64,000 nucleotides of DNA. Source: Paracidovorax konjaci. GTDB taxonomy: Bacteria > Pseudomonadota > Gammaproteobacteria > Burkholderiales > Burkholderiaceae_C. Both the position numbers and the translations under genes were made by a program. Of this stretch, positions 8,531-16,711 are shown piece after piece; position 1 is the first letter of the stretch, and each line of letters begins with the position of its first letter. Under the pieces are notes generated by a model. It was not told the origin of the DNA, made no database searches, and worked only from the letters and a program-made list of their open reading frames with translations. Location of the stretch: the NCBI RefSeq assembly GCF_900112675.1, contig NZ_FOMQ01000019.1, positions 1-64,000 of the forward strand, read 5' to 3'.

Positions 8531-9232
8531 TCAGAACGGCGCGACCGAGTTGAAGGCGCGTGCCAGCCAGCCCATGGCCTGGGCTTCGGCCGGCGACCCG
8601 CGGCCGCGCGACTGCACACGGGCGTTGGCCACCAGGGTGGAGCTGACCACGCTGTTGGGTTGCAGAGAGCGCGGGTCCACCGTGCCCGAGAAACGCAGCA
8701 CGTCCACGTTCTCGGCCACGCCGATCTGCTTTTCGCCCGCGATCACGAGGTGGCCGTTGGGCAGCACTTCGATGACCGTGGTGGTGATGGTGCCGGTGAA
8801 GGTGTTGCTGCTCTGCAGGTCGCCCTTGCCCTCGAAGTTGTTGGTGCTGTTGCCGCCCAGCCGGAGCTTGCTGGTGTCGGCCGTGCCCACGAACGGGAAG
8901 GCGGTGATGCCGGCCGTGTTGGCGGCCGTGCGGTCCACCTTGGAGCTGGACTTCTGCGAGGCGGAGATCGTCTCCACGATCTGGATCGTGACGATGTCGC
9001 CCACCAGGCGCGCGCGGCGGTCCTCGAAGGCCGGCCGGTAGCTGGCCGCGTGGAAGAGGCTGCCCGTGGCCGGGCCGGTGGCGCGGGGCGCGGTCTGCAC
9101 GGCCACGGGCGGCAGCGTGGGCGGCATGTCGATGGGCGGCGGCGGGTTGATCGAGGCGCAGCCCGTGGCGGCCAGCAGGGCGGCGATCGTGGCAAGGCGC
9201 GCGAAAGCGGAGAGGGGGACGGTGTGCGGCAT
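8531..9232 (-). CDS. flgH: Flagellar L-ring lipoprotein FlgH
   Basis: FlgH forms the outer-membrane L-ring. The product is 233 residues from the chosen ATG. It has a lipoprotein signal peptide ending in the lipobox LAATGC (Cys at residue 24), then a Pro-rich linker and the conserved GSLFHAASYRPAFEDRRAR and VGDIVTIQIVE. An alternative start 13 codons upstream at 9271 overlaps the flgG stop. I prefer 9232 because it gives a normal signal length, although neither start has a strong ribosome site. It is the last gene before the terminator at 8464-8493. Confidence 0.94.
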   Translation of the reverse strand: MPHTVPLSAFARLATIAALLAATGCASINPPPPIDMPPTLPPVAVQTAPRATGPATGSLFHAASYRPAFEDRRARLVGDIVTIQIVETISASQKSSSKVDRTAANTAGITAFPFVGTADTSKLRLGGNSTNNFEGKGDLQSSNTFTGTITTTVIEVLPNGHLVIAGEKQIGVAENVDVLRFSGTVDPRSLQPNSVVSSTLVANARVQSRGRGSPAEAQAMGWLARAFNSVAPF

Positions 9233-9267
9233 GGTCAGTGTTCCGAAAGGGAAGGAGAGGGCGCGCA

Positions 9268-10050
9268 TCACAGCTGCGCGAGCTTGGCTAGCATCTGGTC
9301 GGACGTCTGGATGGCCTTGGAATTCATTTCGTAGGCGCGCTGCGTCTGGATCATCGAGACCAGCTCTTCCACGACGTTCACGTTGGAGGTTTCGAGGAAG
9401 CCCTGGCGCATGATCCCCAGGCCGTTCGTGCCGGGCGTGCCCTGCTGCGGCTGGCCCGAGGCGGCCGATTCCTTGAACATGTTCTGCCCCACCGGCTCCA
9501 GGCCGGCCGAGTTGACGAAGCTCGCCATGCCCAGCGTGCCGATCTGCTGCGGCGCCGTCGTGCCCGGCACCGTGGCCGAGACGATGCCGTCGGTGCTGAT
9601 GCTGATGCTGGTCGCGTTGGCGGGCACGGTGATGCCGTTGGCCACGGGCAGGCCGCTGGAGGTGACCATGCGGCCCTGCGAATCGAGCTGGAAGGAGCCG
9701 TCGCGCGTGTAGCCGGTGGTGCCGTCGGGCATCGTCACCTCGAAGAAGCCGTTGCCGTTGATCGCCACGTCCAGGTTGTTGTTGGACTGCTGCAGGCTGC
9801 CCTGCGTGAAGTTGCGGCTGGTGGCCACCGTGCGCACGCCCAGGCCCAGGTGCAGGCCCGTGGGCAGCTGGTTCTGCTCGGTGGTCTGCGCGCCCACCTG
9901 GCGCAGGTTCTGGTAGATCAGGTCTTCGAACACCGCGTTGTTGCGCTTGTAGCCGGTGGTCGAGACGTTGGCGAGGTTGTGGGAGATCACGTCCAGCTGC
10001 GTCTGCTGGGCGGACATGCCGGTCTTGGCGATCCAGAGCGAATTGATCAT
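9268..10050 (-). CDS. flgG: Flagellar distal rod protein FlgG
   Basis: FlgG builds the distal rod. The product is 260 residues, the standard length. The N-terminus [20 protein letters not shown] with [13 protein letters not shown] and the C-terminus [20 protein letters not shown] are diagnostic of rod/hook proteins and of FlgG in particular. It starts 54 bp after flgF, and its stop lies next to the flgH start region. Confidence 0.97.
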   Translation of the reverse strand: MINSLWIAKTGMSAQQTQLDVISHNLANVSTTGYKRNNAVFEDLIYQNLRQVGAQTTEQNQLPTGLHLGLGVRTVATSRNFTQGSLQQSNNNLDVAINGNGFFEVTMPDGTTGYTRDGSFQLDSQGRMVTSSGLPVANGITVPANATSISISTDGIVSATVPGTTAPQQIGTLGMASFVNSAGLEPVGQNMFKESAASGQPQQGTPGTNGLGIMRQGFLETSNVNVVEELVSMIQTQRAYEMNSKAIQTSDQMLAKLAQL

Positions 10051-10104
10051 GGCGGTTCCTCGGAAGGTGCGGGCGTTCGGGCGGAGGCGGCGGCGGGCGG
10101 CGCG

Positions 10105-10845
10105 TCAGCCGTTGAGGTTGAGCAGCTGGCTGGCCGACTTGTCGTTGTTCTCGGCCGTCTGCAGCAGGCGCAGCTGGGCTTCGAACTGCCGGGAGGCGGA
10201 GATCATCCCGACCATGCTTTCGACGGCGTTCACGTTGGAGCCCTCCAGCGCGCCCGACAGCAGCCGGCCGTTCGGGTCATTGGGCATGGGCTCGCCGGAG
10301 GCGGGTCGGAACAGCCCGTCGTCGCCGCGCTTGAGCGGGTCCTCGAGCGTGGGCGTGGCGAGCTTCAGGCGCCCGATGGGCGTGGCCTGCTGGCCCGCGA
10401 CGCGTGCGGTGATGGTGCCGTCCGAGCCCAGCGAGACATCGGCGCCGGGCGGCACGTCGATGGGACCGCCGCCGTCCGACAGCACCGTGAGGCCGTTGGA
10501 GGTGCGCAGCTGCCCCTCGGCCGTGACCTCGAAGCTGCCGTTGCGCGTGTACGACTCGGTGCCGTCCAGCCCCTGCACCGCGAACCACGCGTTGCCCACG
10601 GCCATCGCATCCAGGTTGCGGCCCGTGCGCTGCACGGGGCCGGGGGTTTCCACGTGGCCGGAGGTGGCCTCCAGCGCGAACACGCGGGTCTTGGAGCCGT
10701 CGCCCTGCACCGGCACCGAGCGGAAGGTGGACATTTCCGCGCGGAAGCCGTTGGTGGACGCATTGGCGAGGTTGTTGGACAGCACCGCCTGCCGCTGGGC
10801 GGCGGCGTTGGCGCCCGTCATGGAGGTGTAGATGATGTGGTCCAT
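10105..10845 (-). CDS. flgF: Flagellar proximal rod protein FlgF
   Basis: FlgF is one of the proximal rod subunits. The product is 246 residues. The N-terminal MDHIIYTSMTGANAAAQRQA and the asparagine-rich rod motif (NNLANASTNGFRAE) are present. The C-terminus NVNAVESMVGMISASRQFE matches the family. It lies between flgE and flgG in the canonical order, 61 bp after flgE. Confidence 0.96.
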   Translation of the reverse strand: MDHIIYTSMTGANAAAQRQAVLSNNLANASTNGFRAEMSTFRSVPVQGDGSKTRVFALEATSGHVETPGPVQRTGRNLDAMAVGNAWFAVQGLDGTESYTRNGSFEVTAEGQLRTSNGLTVLSDGGGPIDVPPGADVSLGSDGTITARVAGQQATPIGRLKLATPTLEDPLKRGDDGLFRPASGEPMPNDPNGRLLSGALEGSNVNAVESMVGMISASRQFEAQLRLLQTAENNDKSASQLLNLNG

Positions 10846-10906
10846 CGCTCGGCCTGTGGAAGGAAATGCGTCGTGGGGTCAGGGGTGGGTCAGCGCGGGC
10901 GTGGCG

Positions 10907-12184
10907 TCAGCGCAGGTTCACCAGGGTGGACATCACCTGGTCCTGCGTCTTGATGGTCTGCGCGTTGGCCTGGTAGGCGCGCTGCGCGGTCATCATGTTC
11001 ACCAGCTCGGCCGTGAGGTCCACGTTGGAGTCCTCCAGCGCGCCGGAGCGCAGGGCGCCGAACTTGCCCTCGGTGGGCGTGCCCAGCACGGGCTGGCCCG
11101 ACTCGAAGGTTTCCACCCAGTTGTTGTTGCCGACCGAGGCCAGCCCCTGCGTGTTGCGGAAGGTGGCCAGCGCCACCTGGCCCTCGGCGCGCGTCACGCC
11201 GTTGGAGTAGCGGGTCATCACCGTGCCGTTGTTCTCGATGCTGATGCCGGTCAGTTCGCCGGCGGTGTAGCCGTCCTGCGAGAGGTTGGACACCGCGAAC
11301 GACTTGCCGAACTGCGTCACGCCGTCGAGCTTCGCGTTCACCGTGTAGCTGGTCAGGTTGTTCGGGTTGGGCGGCGAGGGCGTGATCGTGAGCGGCAACT
11401 GGAAGCCCGTTTCGGGGGCGGTGGCTGCGGGTCCGGTGATCTTGCCGTTGTTGTCGAAGGTGATCTGCCCGATCGCCGTGGCCACCACGGGCGGCGTGGC
11501 GGTGGGGTCGTCGAGCTGGTCGTACACGTCCCAGGTGTTGGCGCCGTTCTTCTGGAAATACAGGCTCACCGGCTTGGCCACGCCCTGGCTGTCGTACACG
11601 TTGATCGACGTGCCGTAGGTGGAGCGCGGCGTGGCGGCGATGGGCGGCGTGGCCGTCGGGTCGCCGGCGGCGTCGGGCGCGCGGGCGTCCAGGTTGAACT
11701 CGGCCGTGATGGACGTGGTCTGCTTGGCCGGGATCGGCTTGGACGTGGGGAAGGTGAGCGGCGTCGCGTTGCTGGCGGTGCGCGTCCCGGTGGTCGGGTC
11801 GAGCGCGTAGCCCATCACCTGCGCACCGCTGTTGGTCACCACGCGGCCGGTGTTGTCGAGCTTGAAGTTGCCGGCGCGCGTGTAGGCGCGGGAACCGTCG
11901 GGCTGCTGCAGCGTGAAGAAGCCGTCGCCGTTGATCGCCACGTCCAGGCTGTTGCCGGTCACGGAGATGTTGCCCTGGTTGAACTGCTGGGAGACCGCGG
12001 AGAGTTCCACCCCGATGCCGGCATTACTGCCGCCCGCGGAGCCGATGGCGGAGGCCACCATCTCGGCGAATTCGGCGCGCGAGGCCTTGAAGCCCGTGGT
12101 GCCGGAGTTGGCGACGTTGTGGCCGATCACGTCCAGGTTCTTGCTGGCGGCGTTGAGGCCGGACAGGCCTTGCTGGAAGCTCAT
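10907..12184 (-). CDS. flgE: Flagellar hook protein FlgE
   Basis: FlgE polymerises into the hook, the universal joint between rod and filament. The product is 425 residues. It starts MSFQQGLSGLNAASKNLDVI with GHNVANSGTTGFKASRAEF and ends VDLTAELVNMMTAQRAYQ, followed by a helix ending MSTLVNLR. The central domain (about 150-330) is variable. It lies 63 bp after flgD, which encodes the hook cap used for its assembly. Confidence 0.97.
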   Translation of the reverse strand: MSFQQGLSGLNAASKNLDVIGHNVANSGTTGFKASRAEFAEMVASAIGSAGGSNAGIGVELSAVSQQFNQGNISVTGNSLDVAINGDGFFTLQQPDGSRAYTRAGNFKLDNTGRVVTNSGAQVMGYALDPTTGTRTASNATPLTFPTSKPIPAKQTTSITAEFNLDARAPDAAGDPTATPPIAATPRSTYGTSINVYDSQGVAKPVSLYFQKNGANTWDVYDQLDDPTATPPVVATAIGQITFDNNGKITGPAATAPETGFQLPLTITPSPPNPNNLTSYTVNAKLDGVTQFGKSFAVSNLSQDGYTAGELTGISIENNGTVMTRYSNGVTRAEGQVALATFRNTQGLASVGNNNWVETFESGQPVLGTPTEGKFGALRSGALEDSNVDLTAELVNMMTAQRAYQANAQTIKTQDQVMSTLVNLR

Positions 12185-12247
12185 GGTGTTCTCCTCGGGA
12201 AAACAGGGGGAAGGTGGAGGGGGAGGGAAGGGTGGAGCGCCGGCCGG

Positions 12248-12898
12248 TCAGAGCACCGCGCGGATGTTGCTGTAGTTCACGGTGCTGCCCGTGTCCAGGT
12301 TCAGAGTGAGCGCGCCCGCGTTGGAGCCGGTGCCCAGCACCTTGGCCTGCATGAGCGGGGTGGCTTCCACGGCAACGTCCTTGTTGGTCGCCACCACGCG
12401 GAACTTCAGGTCGCTCTGGGTGCCCGTGTACTTGCTGCCGTCCCACGAGAAGGTGTGGCGGCCCGACTCGCTCGCGCCGACCTCCACCGTGTCGACCAAC
12501 TGGCCGCCGGGGGTGACGACTTCCACCTTGACGTCGGTGGCGGCGGTCTTGAGGTCGAACGTGCCGGTGCCCGTGCCGTCCTTGAAGGTCATCTTGGCGC
12601 CTTCGGTCAGCACCGAGCGGCCGATCATCATCGTGCCCTGCAGCGTCTGCATGGTCGTGAACTGCTCGGCCATGGTCTGCATGCTCAGGTTGAGTTGCTG
12701 GATGCCCGTCACCGTGTTGATCTGCGCCATCTGCGAGGTCATCTGGGCGTTGTCCAGCGGGTTCATGGGATCCTGGTTGTTCAGCTGCGCGACGAGCAGC
12801 TTCAGGAATCGGTCCTGCGCGGCGGCCGGATCGGTGGAGGAGTTGGAGTTCGAGCTCGTGTTCACGGTGGCCGTCGAGCCGATCGGGTTGAGGATCAT
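12248..12898 (-). CDS. flgD: Hook-capping protein FlgD
   Basis: FlgD is the scaffold that caps the growing hook. The product is 216 residues. The N-terminal part contains the conserved DRFLKLLVAQLNNQDPMNPL followed by AQMTSQMAQI. The C-terminal half holds the FLGD-Ig-like region (VEVVTPGGQLVDTVEVG, FSWDG). It sits between flgC and flgE as in most proteobacteria. Confidence 0.96.
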   Translation of the reverse strand: MILNPIGSTATVNTSSNSNSSTDPAAAQDRFLKLLVAQLNNQDPMNPLDNAQMTSQMAQINTVTGIQQLNLSMQTMAEQFTTMQTLQGTMMIGRSVLTEGAKMTFKDGTGTGTFDLKTAATDVKVEVVTPGGQLVDTVEVGASESGRHTFSWDGSKYTGTQSDLKFRVVATNKDVAVEATPLMQAKVLGTGSNAGALTLNLDTGSTVNYSNIRAVL

Positions 12899-12922
12899 GG
12901 TGCGGTCTCTCCGGGAGGTTGC

Positions 12923-13327
12923 TTACTGGCCCATCTGCAGCGTCTTGAGCAGCAGGGACTTGGTCGTGTTCATCACTTCGACGTTGTTCTGGTAGGAGCG
13001 CGAGGCCGAGATCATGTTGACCATCTCCTCCACCGCGTTCACGTTCGAGTGGGTGACGTAGCCCTCCGCATCCGCCTGCGGGTGGCTCGGGTCGTGCACC
13101 CGCTTGCCGGGCGTCTGGCTCTCGGTGATCCCGCTCACGCGCACGCCGGCCGAGGTGTCCGCGCCCATGGGCGTGGTCTGGAAGACGACCTGGCGGGCCT
13201 TGTAGGCCTGGCCGTCGGGGCCGGCCACGGCGTCCACGTTGGCCAGATTGCTGGCCACCACGTTGAGGCGCTGCGACTGCGCGCTGATCGCGCTGCCCGA
13301 GACGCCGAAGATCGAGAACATGGACAT
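12923..13327 (-). CDS. flgC: Flagellar proximal rod protein FlgC
   Basis: FlgC is a proximal rod subunit. The product is 134 residues, the normal length. It starts MSMFSIFGVSGSAISAQSQR with VVASNLANVDAVAG, and its C-terminus HSNVNAVEEMVNMISASRSY followed by NNVEVMNTTKSL is diagnostic. It follows flgB by 36 bp. Confidence 0.97.
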   Translation of the reverse strand: MSMFSIFGVSGSAISAQSQRLNVVASNLANVDAVAGPDGQAYKARQVVFQTTPMGADTSAGVRVSGITESQTPGKRVHDPSHPQADAEGYVTHSNVNAVEEMVNMISASRSYQNNVEVMNTTKSLLLKTLQMGQ

Positions 13328-13363
13328 GGCGGAGACTCGCTTTCCTGGTGCGGGGCGTGGCGC

Positions 13364-13807
13364 TTACTGGCCCTGAATCGCGCTCAGCATCGTGCGCGCG
13401 TTGCCGTTGATGAAGCGCAGCGTGGCTTCGTAGCGCACGGCGTTGTCGGCGAACGCGGCGCGTTCGCGGTCCAGATCGACCGTGTTGTTGTCCAGGCTCG
13501 GCTGGGTCTGCACCGTATAGCCCAGCGTGCTGGCCGTGGACGAGCCGCTCGCGGCGGCGGGCAGCGGGATGTGGCGCGGGTCGCTCGCGCTCTGCTGGCG
13601 CTGGATCGCGCGCTGCGCGGTGCCGAGCGAGGCGCCCGAGCCCTGGCCGGTGGCATCGCGCAGTGCATCGGAGAAATTGAAGTCGCGCGCCACGTAGCCC
13701 GGGGTGTCGGCATTCGCGATGTTGCTGGCCAACGCACGCTGGCGCTCGGCACGCAGCAGCAGCGCGTTGCCGTGGAAATCCAGCCGTTCGGTCAACTTGT
13801 CGAGCAT
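13364..13807 (-). CDS. flgB: Flagellar proximal rod protein FlgB
   Basis: FlgB is the first rod subunit and the first gene of the flgBCDEFGH operon. The product is 147 residues from the chosen start MLDKLTERLDFHGNALLLRA. An upstream in-frame ATG at 13861 would add 18 non-conserved residues. I chose 13807 because an AAGGTGG ribosome site precedes it and family alignments begin there. The motif ASNIANADTPGYVARDF is typical. It is transcribed away from flgA across a 256-bp region that holds a FlhDC-box-like motif. Confidence 0.95.
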   Translation of the reverse strand: MLDKLTERLDFHGNALLLRAERQRALASNIANADTPGYVARDFNFSDALRDATGQGSGASLGTAQRAIQRQQSASDPRHIPLPAAASGSSTASTLGYTVQTQPSLDNNTVDLDRERAAFADNAVRYEATLRFINGNARTMLSAIQGQ

Positions 13808-13902
13808 CGGGGCCACCTTGGAAAGTCGGGGTTCGGGGCCGGTCCGGGGCGCAATGCCCACGGGTTTTCGGCGTGGACCGATTATGGAAATGGGCCTGTT
13901 TT

Positions 13903-13940
13903 TCTAAAGCGCGAAGAACGCGGGGATTGGCGCGCAGTTC
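13903..13940. promoter_or_regulatory. FlhDC-box-like site between flgB and flgA
   Basis: The 13-mer TCTAAAGCGCGAA (13903-13915) also occurs upstream of flhB (22357-22369). In both places it continues into a G-A-rich arm (here GAAGAACG), a 10-nt spacer and an arm containing TTC. The layout AAAGCG-n2-arm-N10-arm resembles the enterobacterial FlhD4C2 consensus (AAYGGS-N2-3-AAATARCG with an inverted second half). It sits about 100 bp upstream of flgB and 125 bp upstream of flgA, so it could serve both. The second arm here is weaker than at flhB. Confidence 0.5.
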
Positions 13941-14063
13941 GGTCCATCGCCGCGCCGCCCACGCCCTAGAGTGCAGGGCGTGGAATCGCCCCCGGACCGC
14001 CCGTCCCGCCGGCCCTTTCCCCCCGCTGTTTTCCGCTTTCCGTTGTCGCCGCCAGGAGGCCCC

Positions 14064-14840
14064 ATGTCCCGCATCTGCTCCACGTCCTTGTCCCGTCCCG
14101 CTCCGCGCGCAGCACGGCTGGTCTGCATGGCGGGCGCTGCCGCGCTCGCCTGGTGCGCCGCCACCGCGGTCCATGCCCAGGCCGCGCCCGGGGCGGATGC
14201 CACCGCCGACCTGGGCGGCATCACGCAGCGCTGGCTCGACGATGCGCTGCAGCGCGGCCAGGCTGCCGGCGGCCCGCTGCCGCTGCGCATGGAAGTGAGC
14301 GTGGGCCAACTCGATTCTCGGCTGCGCCTGGCGCCTTGCGCGCGCGTCGAGCCCTACCTGCCCGCCGGCTCCCGGCTCTGGGGCCGCACCCGGCTGGGCC
14401 TGCGGTGCGTGGAAGGCGCCACGGCCTGGAACGTGTTCCTGCCGGTCACCATCAAGGCTTTCGGGCCCGCCTGGGTGCTGACCGGCAACGTGGTCTCGGG
14501 CGCCGTTTTGACCGAAGCCGACGCCACCCAGGCCGAGGTCGACTGGGCAGCCGAAACCACCGCTGTCGTGGCCAACCCCGAAAGCTGGGTCGGGCAGGTG
14601 GCATCGCGCAACCTCATGGCCGGGCAGACGCTGCGCCAGCACATGGTCAAAGCCCCCACGCTCTTCCGGGCCGGCGCACCCGTGCGCGTCGTCGCCCAGG
14701 GCCGGGGCTATTCGGTAACATCCGCGGGCCAGGCCGTCACGGCCGGCGCCATCGGCGAGACTGTGCGCGTGCGCATGGATAATGGCCGGGTCGTTGCTGG
14801 AATTGTGTCCAACGATGGAACAGTAGAGATCGGTTTGTGA
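14064..14840 (+). CDS. flgA: P-ring assembly chaperone FlgA
   Basis: FlgA is a periplasmic chaperone for P-ring (FlgI) assembly. The product is 258 residues with a Sec signal peptide (hydrophobic AGAAALAWCAATAV, cleavage near VHA/AQA at 38-40). The C-terminal SAF domain shows the conserved end RVMDN-type segment (VRVRMDNGRVVAGIVSNDG). The start is set by an AGGAGG ribosome site at 14054-14059. It is divergent from flgB and is followed by flgM. Confidence 0.94.
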   Translation: MSRICSTSLSRPAPRAARLVCMAGAAALAWCAATAVHAQAAPGADATADLGGITQRWLDDALQRGQAAGGPLPLRMEVSVGQLDSRLRLAPCARVEPYLPAGSRLWGRTRLGLRCVEGATAWNVFLPVTIKAFGPAWVLTGNVVSGAVLTEADATQAEVDWAAETTAVVANPESWVGQVASRNLMAGQTLRQHMVKAPTLFRAGAPVRVVAQGRGYSVTSAGQAVTAGAIGETVRVRMDNGRVVAGIVSNDGTVEIGL

Positions 14841-14862
14841 CCTCCTGTTGCCGATAAAGCCC

Positions 14863-14889
14863 TAAAGTCCTCCGTCCGATGGCCGAAAA
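14863..14889 (+). promoter_or_regulatory. Sigma-28 (FliA) promoter of flgM
   Basis: TAAAGTCC (14863-14870), an 11-nt spacer and GCCGAAAA (14882-14889) match the FliA consensus TAAAGTTT-N11-GCCGATAA closely. It lies 43 bp upstream of the flgM ATG and allows late, sigma-28-dependent expression of the anti-sigma factor and FlgN. Confidence 0.85.
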
Positions 14890-14931
14890 CATTGCTACTG
14901 TGCCCCACATCGAACGGGGTGGGAGAGTGCG

Positions 14932-15276
14932 ATGAAGATAGGACAAAACCCGGATTTGCCGACTGCGCTGACGCAGCAGGTCGGCGCGGCTGCCAAGCAG
15001 CCGCCCAAGGCCGCCGCTCCGGCGCCCGCTGCCGAAGAAGCCGCCAAGACCGCCACCACGGTCGCCACCGCCGGCGGCACGCCCGTGACGTTCTCCGGCG
15101 CCGCCCGTGCGCTGGACCCCGCCCTGCGCAGCGGTGCGGATTTCGACGCGAACAAGGTCAAGGCCGTGCGCGCCGCCATCGAGAAGGGCACCTTCACGGT
15201 AGACGCTGGCGCCATCGCCGACAAGCTGCTGTCCAACGCGCAGGAAATCATCGCCCACTCCCCCAAGAGCCACTGA
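14932..15276 (+). CDS. flgM: Anti-sigma-28 factor FlgM
   Basis: FlgM binds and inhibits FliA until the hook is finished, then is exported. The product is 114 residues. The N-terminal half is Ala/Pro-rich and probably disordered. The C-terminal half carries the conserved sigma-binding helices (DANKVKAVRAAIEKGTFTVD, IADKLLSNAQEII). It is preceded by a GGGAGAG ribosome site and a strong sigma-28 promoter at 14863-14889. Its target fliA lies 700 bp away on the other strand. Confidence 0.95.
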   Translation: MKIGQNPDLPTALTQQVGAAAKQPPKAAAPAPAAEEAAKTATTVATAGGTPVTFSGAARALDPALRSGADFDANKVKAVRAAIEKGTFTVDAGAIADKLLSNAQEIIAHSPKSH

Positions 15277-15359
15277 CCCGCTGAACCGTTCTTCGGGCGC
15301 CGGCCGCACCGCACGCGGCATGCGCGCCCTCCATGGGCCGGTCGGCACAGGACCGCCCC

Positions 15360-15767
15360 ATGTACACCTCCTCCCCAGCTTCCCCTCCGGCCTCCCTCGA
15401 AACCGCGCTGGCTGCCGTCGAGTCGCACCTGGCCGACGTCGGCGCCCTGTTGTTGCAGGGCGATGCGCCCGCACTGGAACGCTGCGCGCCCCTGCTGCGG
15501 CAGGCGGCCCTGGATTTCTCCCGCGCCCTCGAAAGCCGCCCTGCCTCGGCGCCCGCATTGCCGCCCGAGTGGACCGCCCGCATCCGGGCCGTACGCAGTC
15601 AACTGGCCATGCAGCGCGAGCAGCTCGCCCGCCTGGCGGCGCTCACTGAACGCCAGGTGGCCTCGCTGCTGCCGCCGGACCAGGGCGTCTCCACCTATGG
15701 CAATGGCAGCCCGGCAGGGCAAGGCATGCGCGGCAGCGCGGCGCGCATCTACCGGTCGCAGAGCTGA
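15360..15767 (+). CDS. flgN: FlgN-like export chaperone for FlgK and FlgL
   Basis: FlgN is a cytoplasmic chaperone for the junction proteins. The product is 135 residues from ATG 15360. An in-frame ATG at 15333 would add nine residues. It is helical and low in sequence complexity (SLETALAAVESHLADVGALL, ARIRAVRSQLAMQREQLARL), and ends with a Gly-rich tail. The family is poorly conserved, so the assignment rests on length, helical heptads and position directly after flgM, where flgN is normally found. Confidence 0.8.
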   Translation: MYTSSPASPPASLETALAAVESHLADVGALLLQGDAPALERCAPLLRQAALDFSRALESRPASAPALPPEWTARIRAVRSQLAMQREQLARLAALTERQVASLLPPDQGVSTYGNGSPAGQGMRGSAARIYRSQS

Positions 15768-15990
15768 GAAGAAGGTTCGCGGAGCCACCGCGCTGGAGCC
15801 GTGGGGCAGCGCTCCGTGGTCCAGTGGGGGAGCCAGACACCAGGCCGCAGGGCCGCCATGAATGTCTTCGCGGCCGTGTGCGAGCAACAAAGCTCAGGCG
15901 GCGATAGGCCGTGTGCGGAGTTATGTAACAAGCCTGCAGGTACGGTGATTCATCCCTGGCGCTCCATGCCAGCGACGGACCGTCTTCCGC
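15768..15990. other. Convergent intergenic region flgN-fliA
   Basis: These 223 bp separate the ends of the convergent flgN and fliA genes. A weak stem (GCGCTG/CAGCGC) is visible near 15788-15820, but no U-tract and no open frame with coding character were found. Confidence 0.4.
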
Positions 15991-16707
15991 TCAATGGCTG
16001 CGCATCTTGGCGCGCAGCCGCGCGATGGACTGGCTGTGGAGCTGGCAGATGCGTGATTCGGTCACGCCGAGCACGGCGGCGATCTCCTTGAGGTTCATGT
16101 CGTGCTCGTAGTACATGCCCATGATCTGCTGCTCGCGCTCGGGCAGCGCCTTGATGGCGGCCACGAGGGAGGTGCGCAGCCGCTGGTCGCGCAGCATGGC
16201 CATGGGGTCTGCGGCGGTGTCGGCGACGTGCCGGTCGAGAAAGCCTTCCTCGTCGTCGTCGCCGCGCGTCATGTCTTCCAGATAGACGAGCTGTGTGCCG
16301 CGGACCTTGCTCAGCAGGGACTGGTATTCGGGCAGGCTCAGTTCCAGTTCGGCGGCGATCTCGGATTCGAGCGGGCTGCGGCCCAGCTTCTGCTCCAGCC
16401 GCAGCACGGCCTGCTCGATCTCCTTCTGGCTCTTGCGCGAGCTGCGCGACATCCAGTCGCCTTCGCGCAGTTCGTCGAGCATGGCGCCGCGGATGCGCTG
16501 CGAGGCGAAGGTCTCGAACTGCACGCCCTGCGCCACCTCGTAGCGTGACAGTGCCTCGTTGAGGCCCATCATGCCGACCTGGATCAGATCGTCCAGCTCC
16601 ACGTTGGGCGGGAGCTTGGCGATCATGTGGTGCGCGATCCGGCGCACCAGCGGCACGTGCTGCCGGATCAGCGCATCGCGGTCGAGCTGTCCTTTGGCGG
16701 TGTACAT
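15991..16707 (-). CDS. fliA: Flagellar sigma factor FliA (sigma-28)
   Basis: FliA directs RNA polymerase to late flagellar and chemotaxis genes. The product is 238 residues, normal for the family, starting MYTAKGQLDRDALIRQHVPL. Region 2 (LVRRIAHHMIAKLPPNVELD, DLIQVGMMGLNEA, FASQRIRGAMLDEL) and region 4 (LPEREQQIMGMYYEHDMNLK, VTESRICQLHSQSIARLR) are clear. The ATG lies 4 bp after the flhG-like stop, so translation is probably coupled. It is the last gene of flhB-flhA-flhF-flhG-fliA. Confidence 0.97.
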   Translation of the reverse strand: MYTAKGQLDRDALIRQHVPLVRRIAHHMIAKLPPNVELDDLIQVGMMGLNEALSRYEVAQGVQFETFASQRIRGAMLDELREGDWMSRSSRKSQKEIEQAVLRLEQKLGRSPLESEIAAELELSLPEYQSLLSKVRGTQLVYLEDMTRGDDDEEGFLDRHVADTAADPMAMLRDQRLRTSLVAAIKALPEREQQIMGMYYEHDMNLKEIAAVLGVTESRICQLHSQSIARLRAKMRSH

Positions 16708-16711
16708 CGGA

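Noticed and set aside
10832-13969. Very long open frame on the plus strand antisense to flgB-flgE
   Set aside because: It is rich in Val, Gly, Arg and His with no recognisable domain, and mirrors the codon bias of the real minus-strand genes. It is a GC-rich shadow frame, like those opposite flgK, flgJ, flhA and motB.
14850-14857. GCCGATAA upstream of flgM as a second sigma-28 -10 element
   Set aside because: No TAAAG-like -35 lies at the correct distance. The element 32 bp downstream (14863-14889) matches fully.
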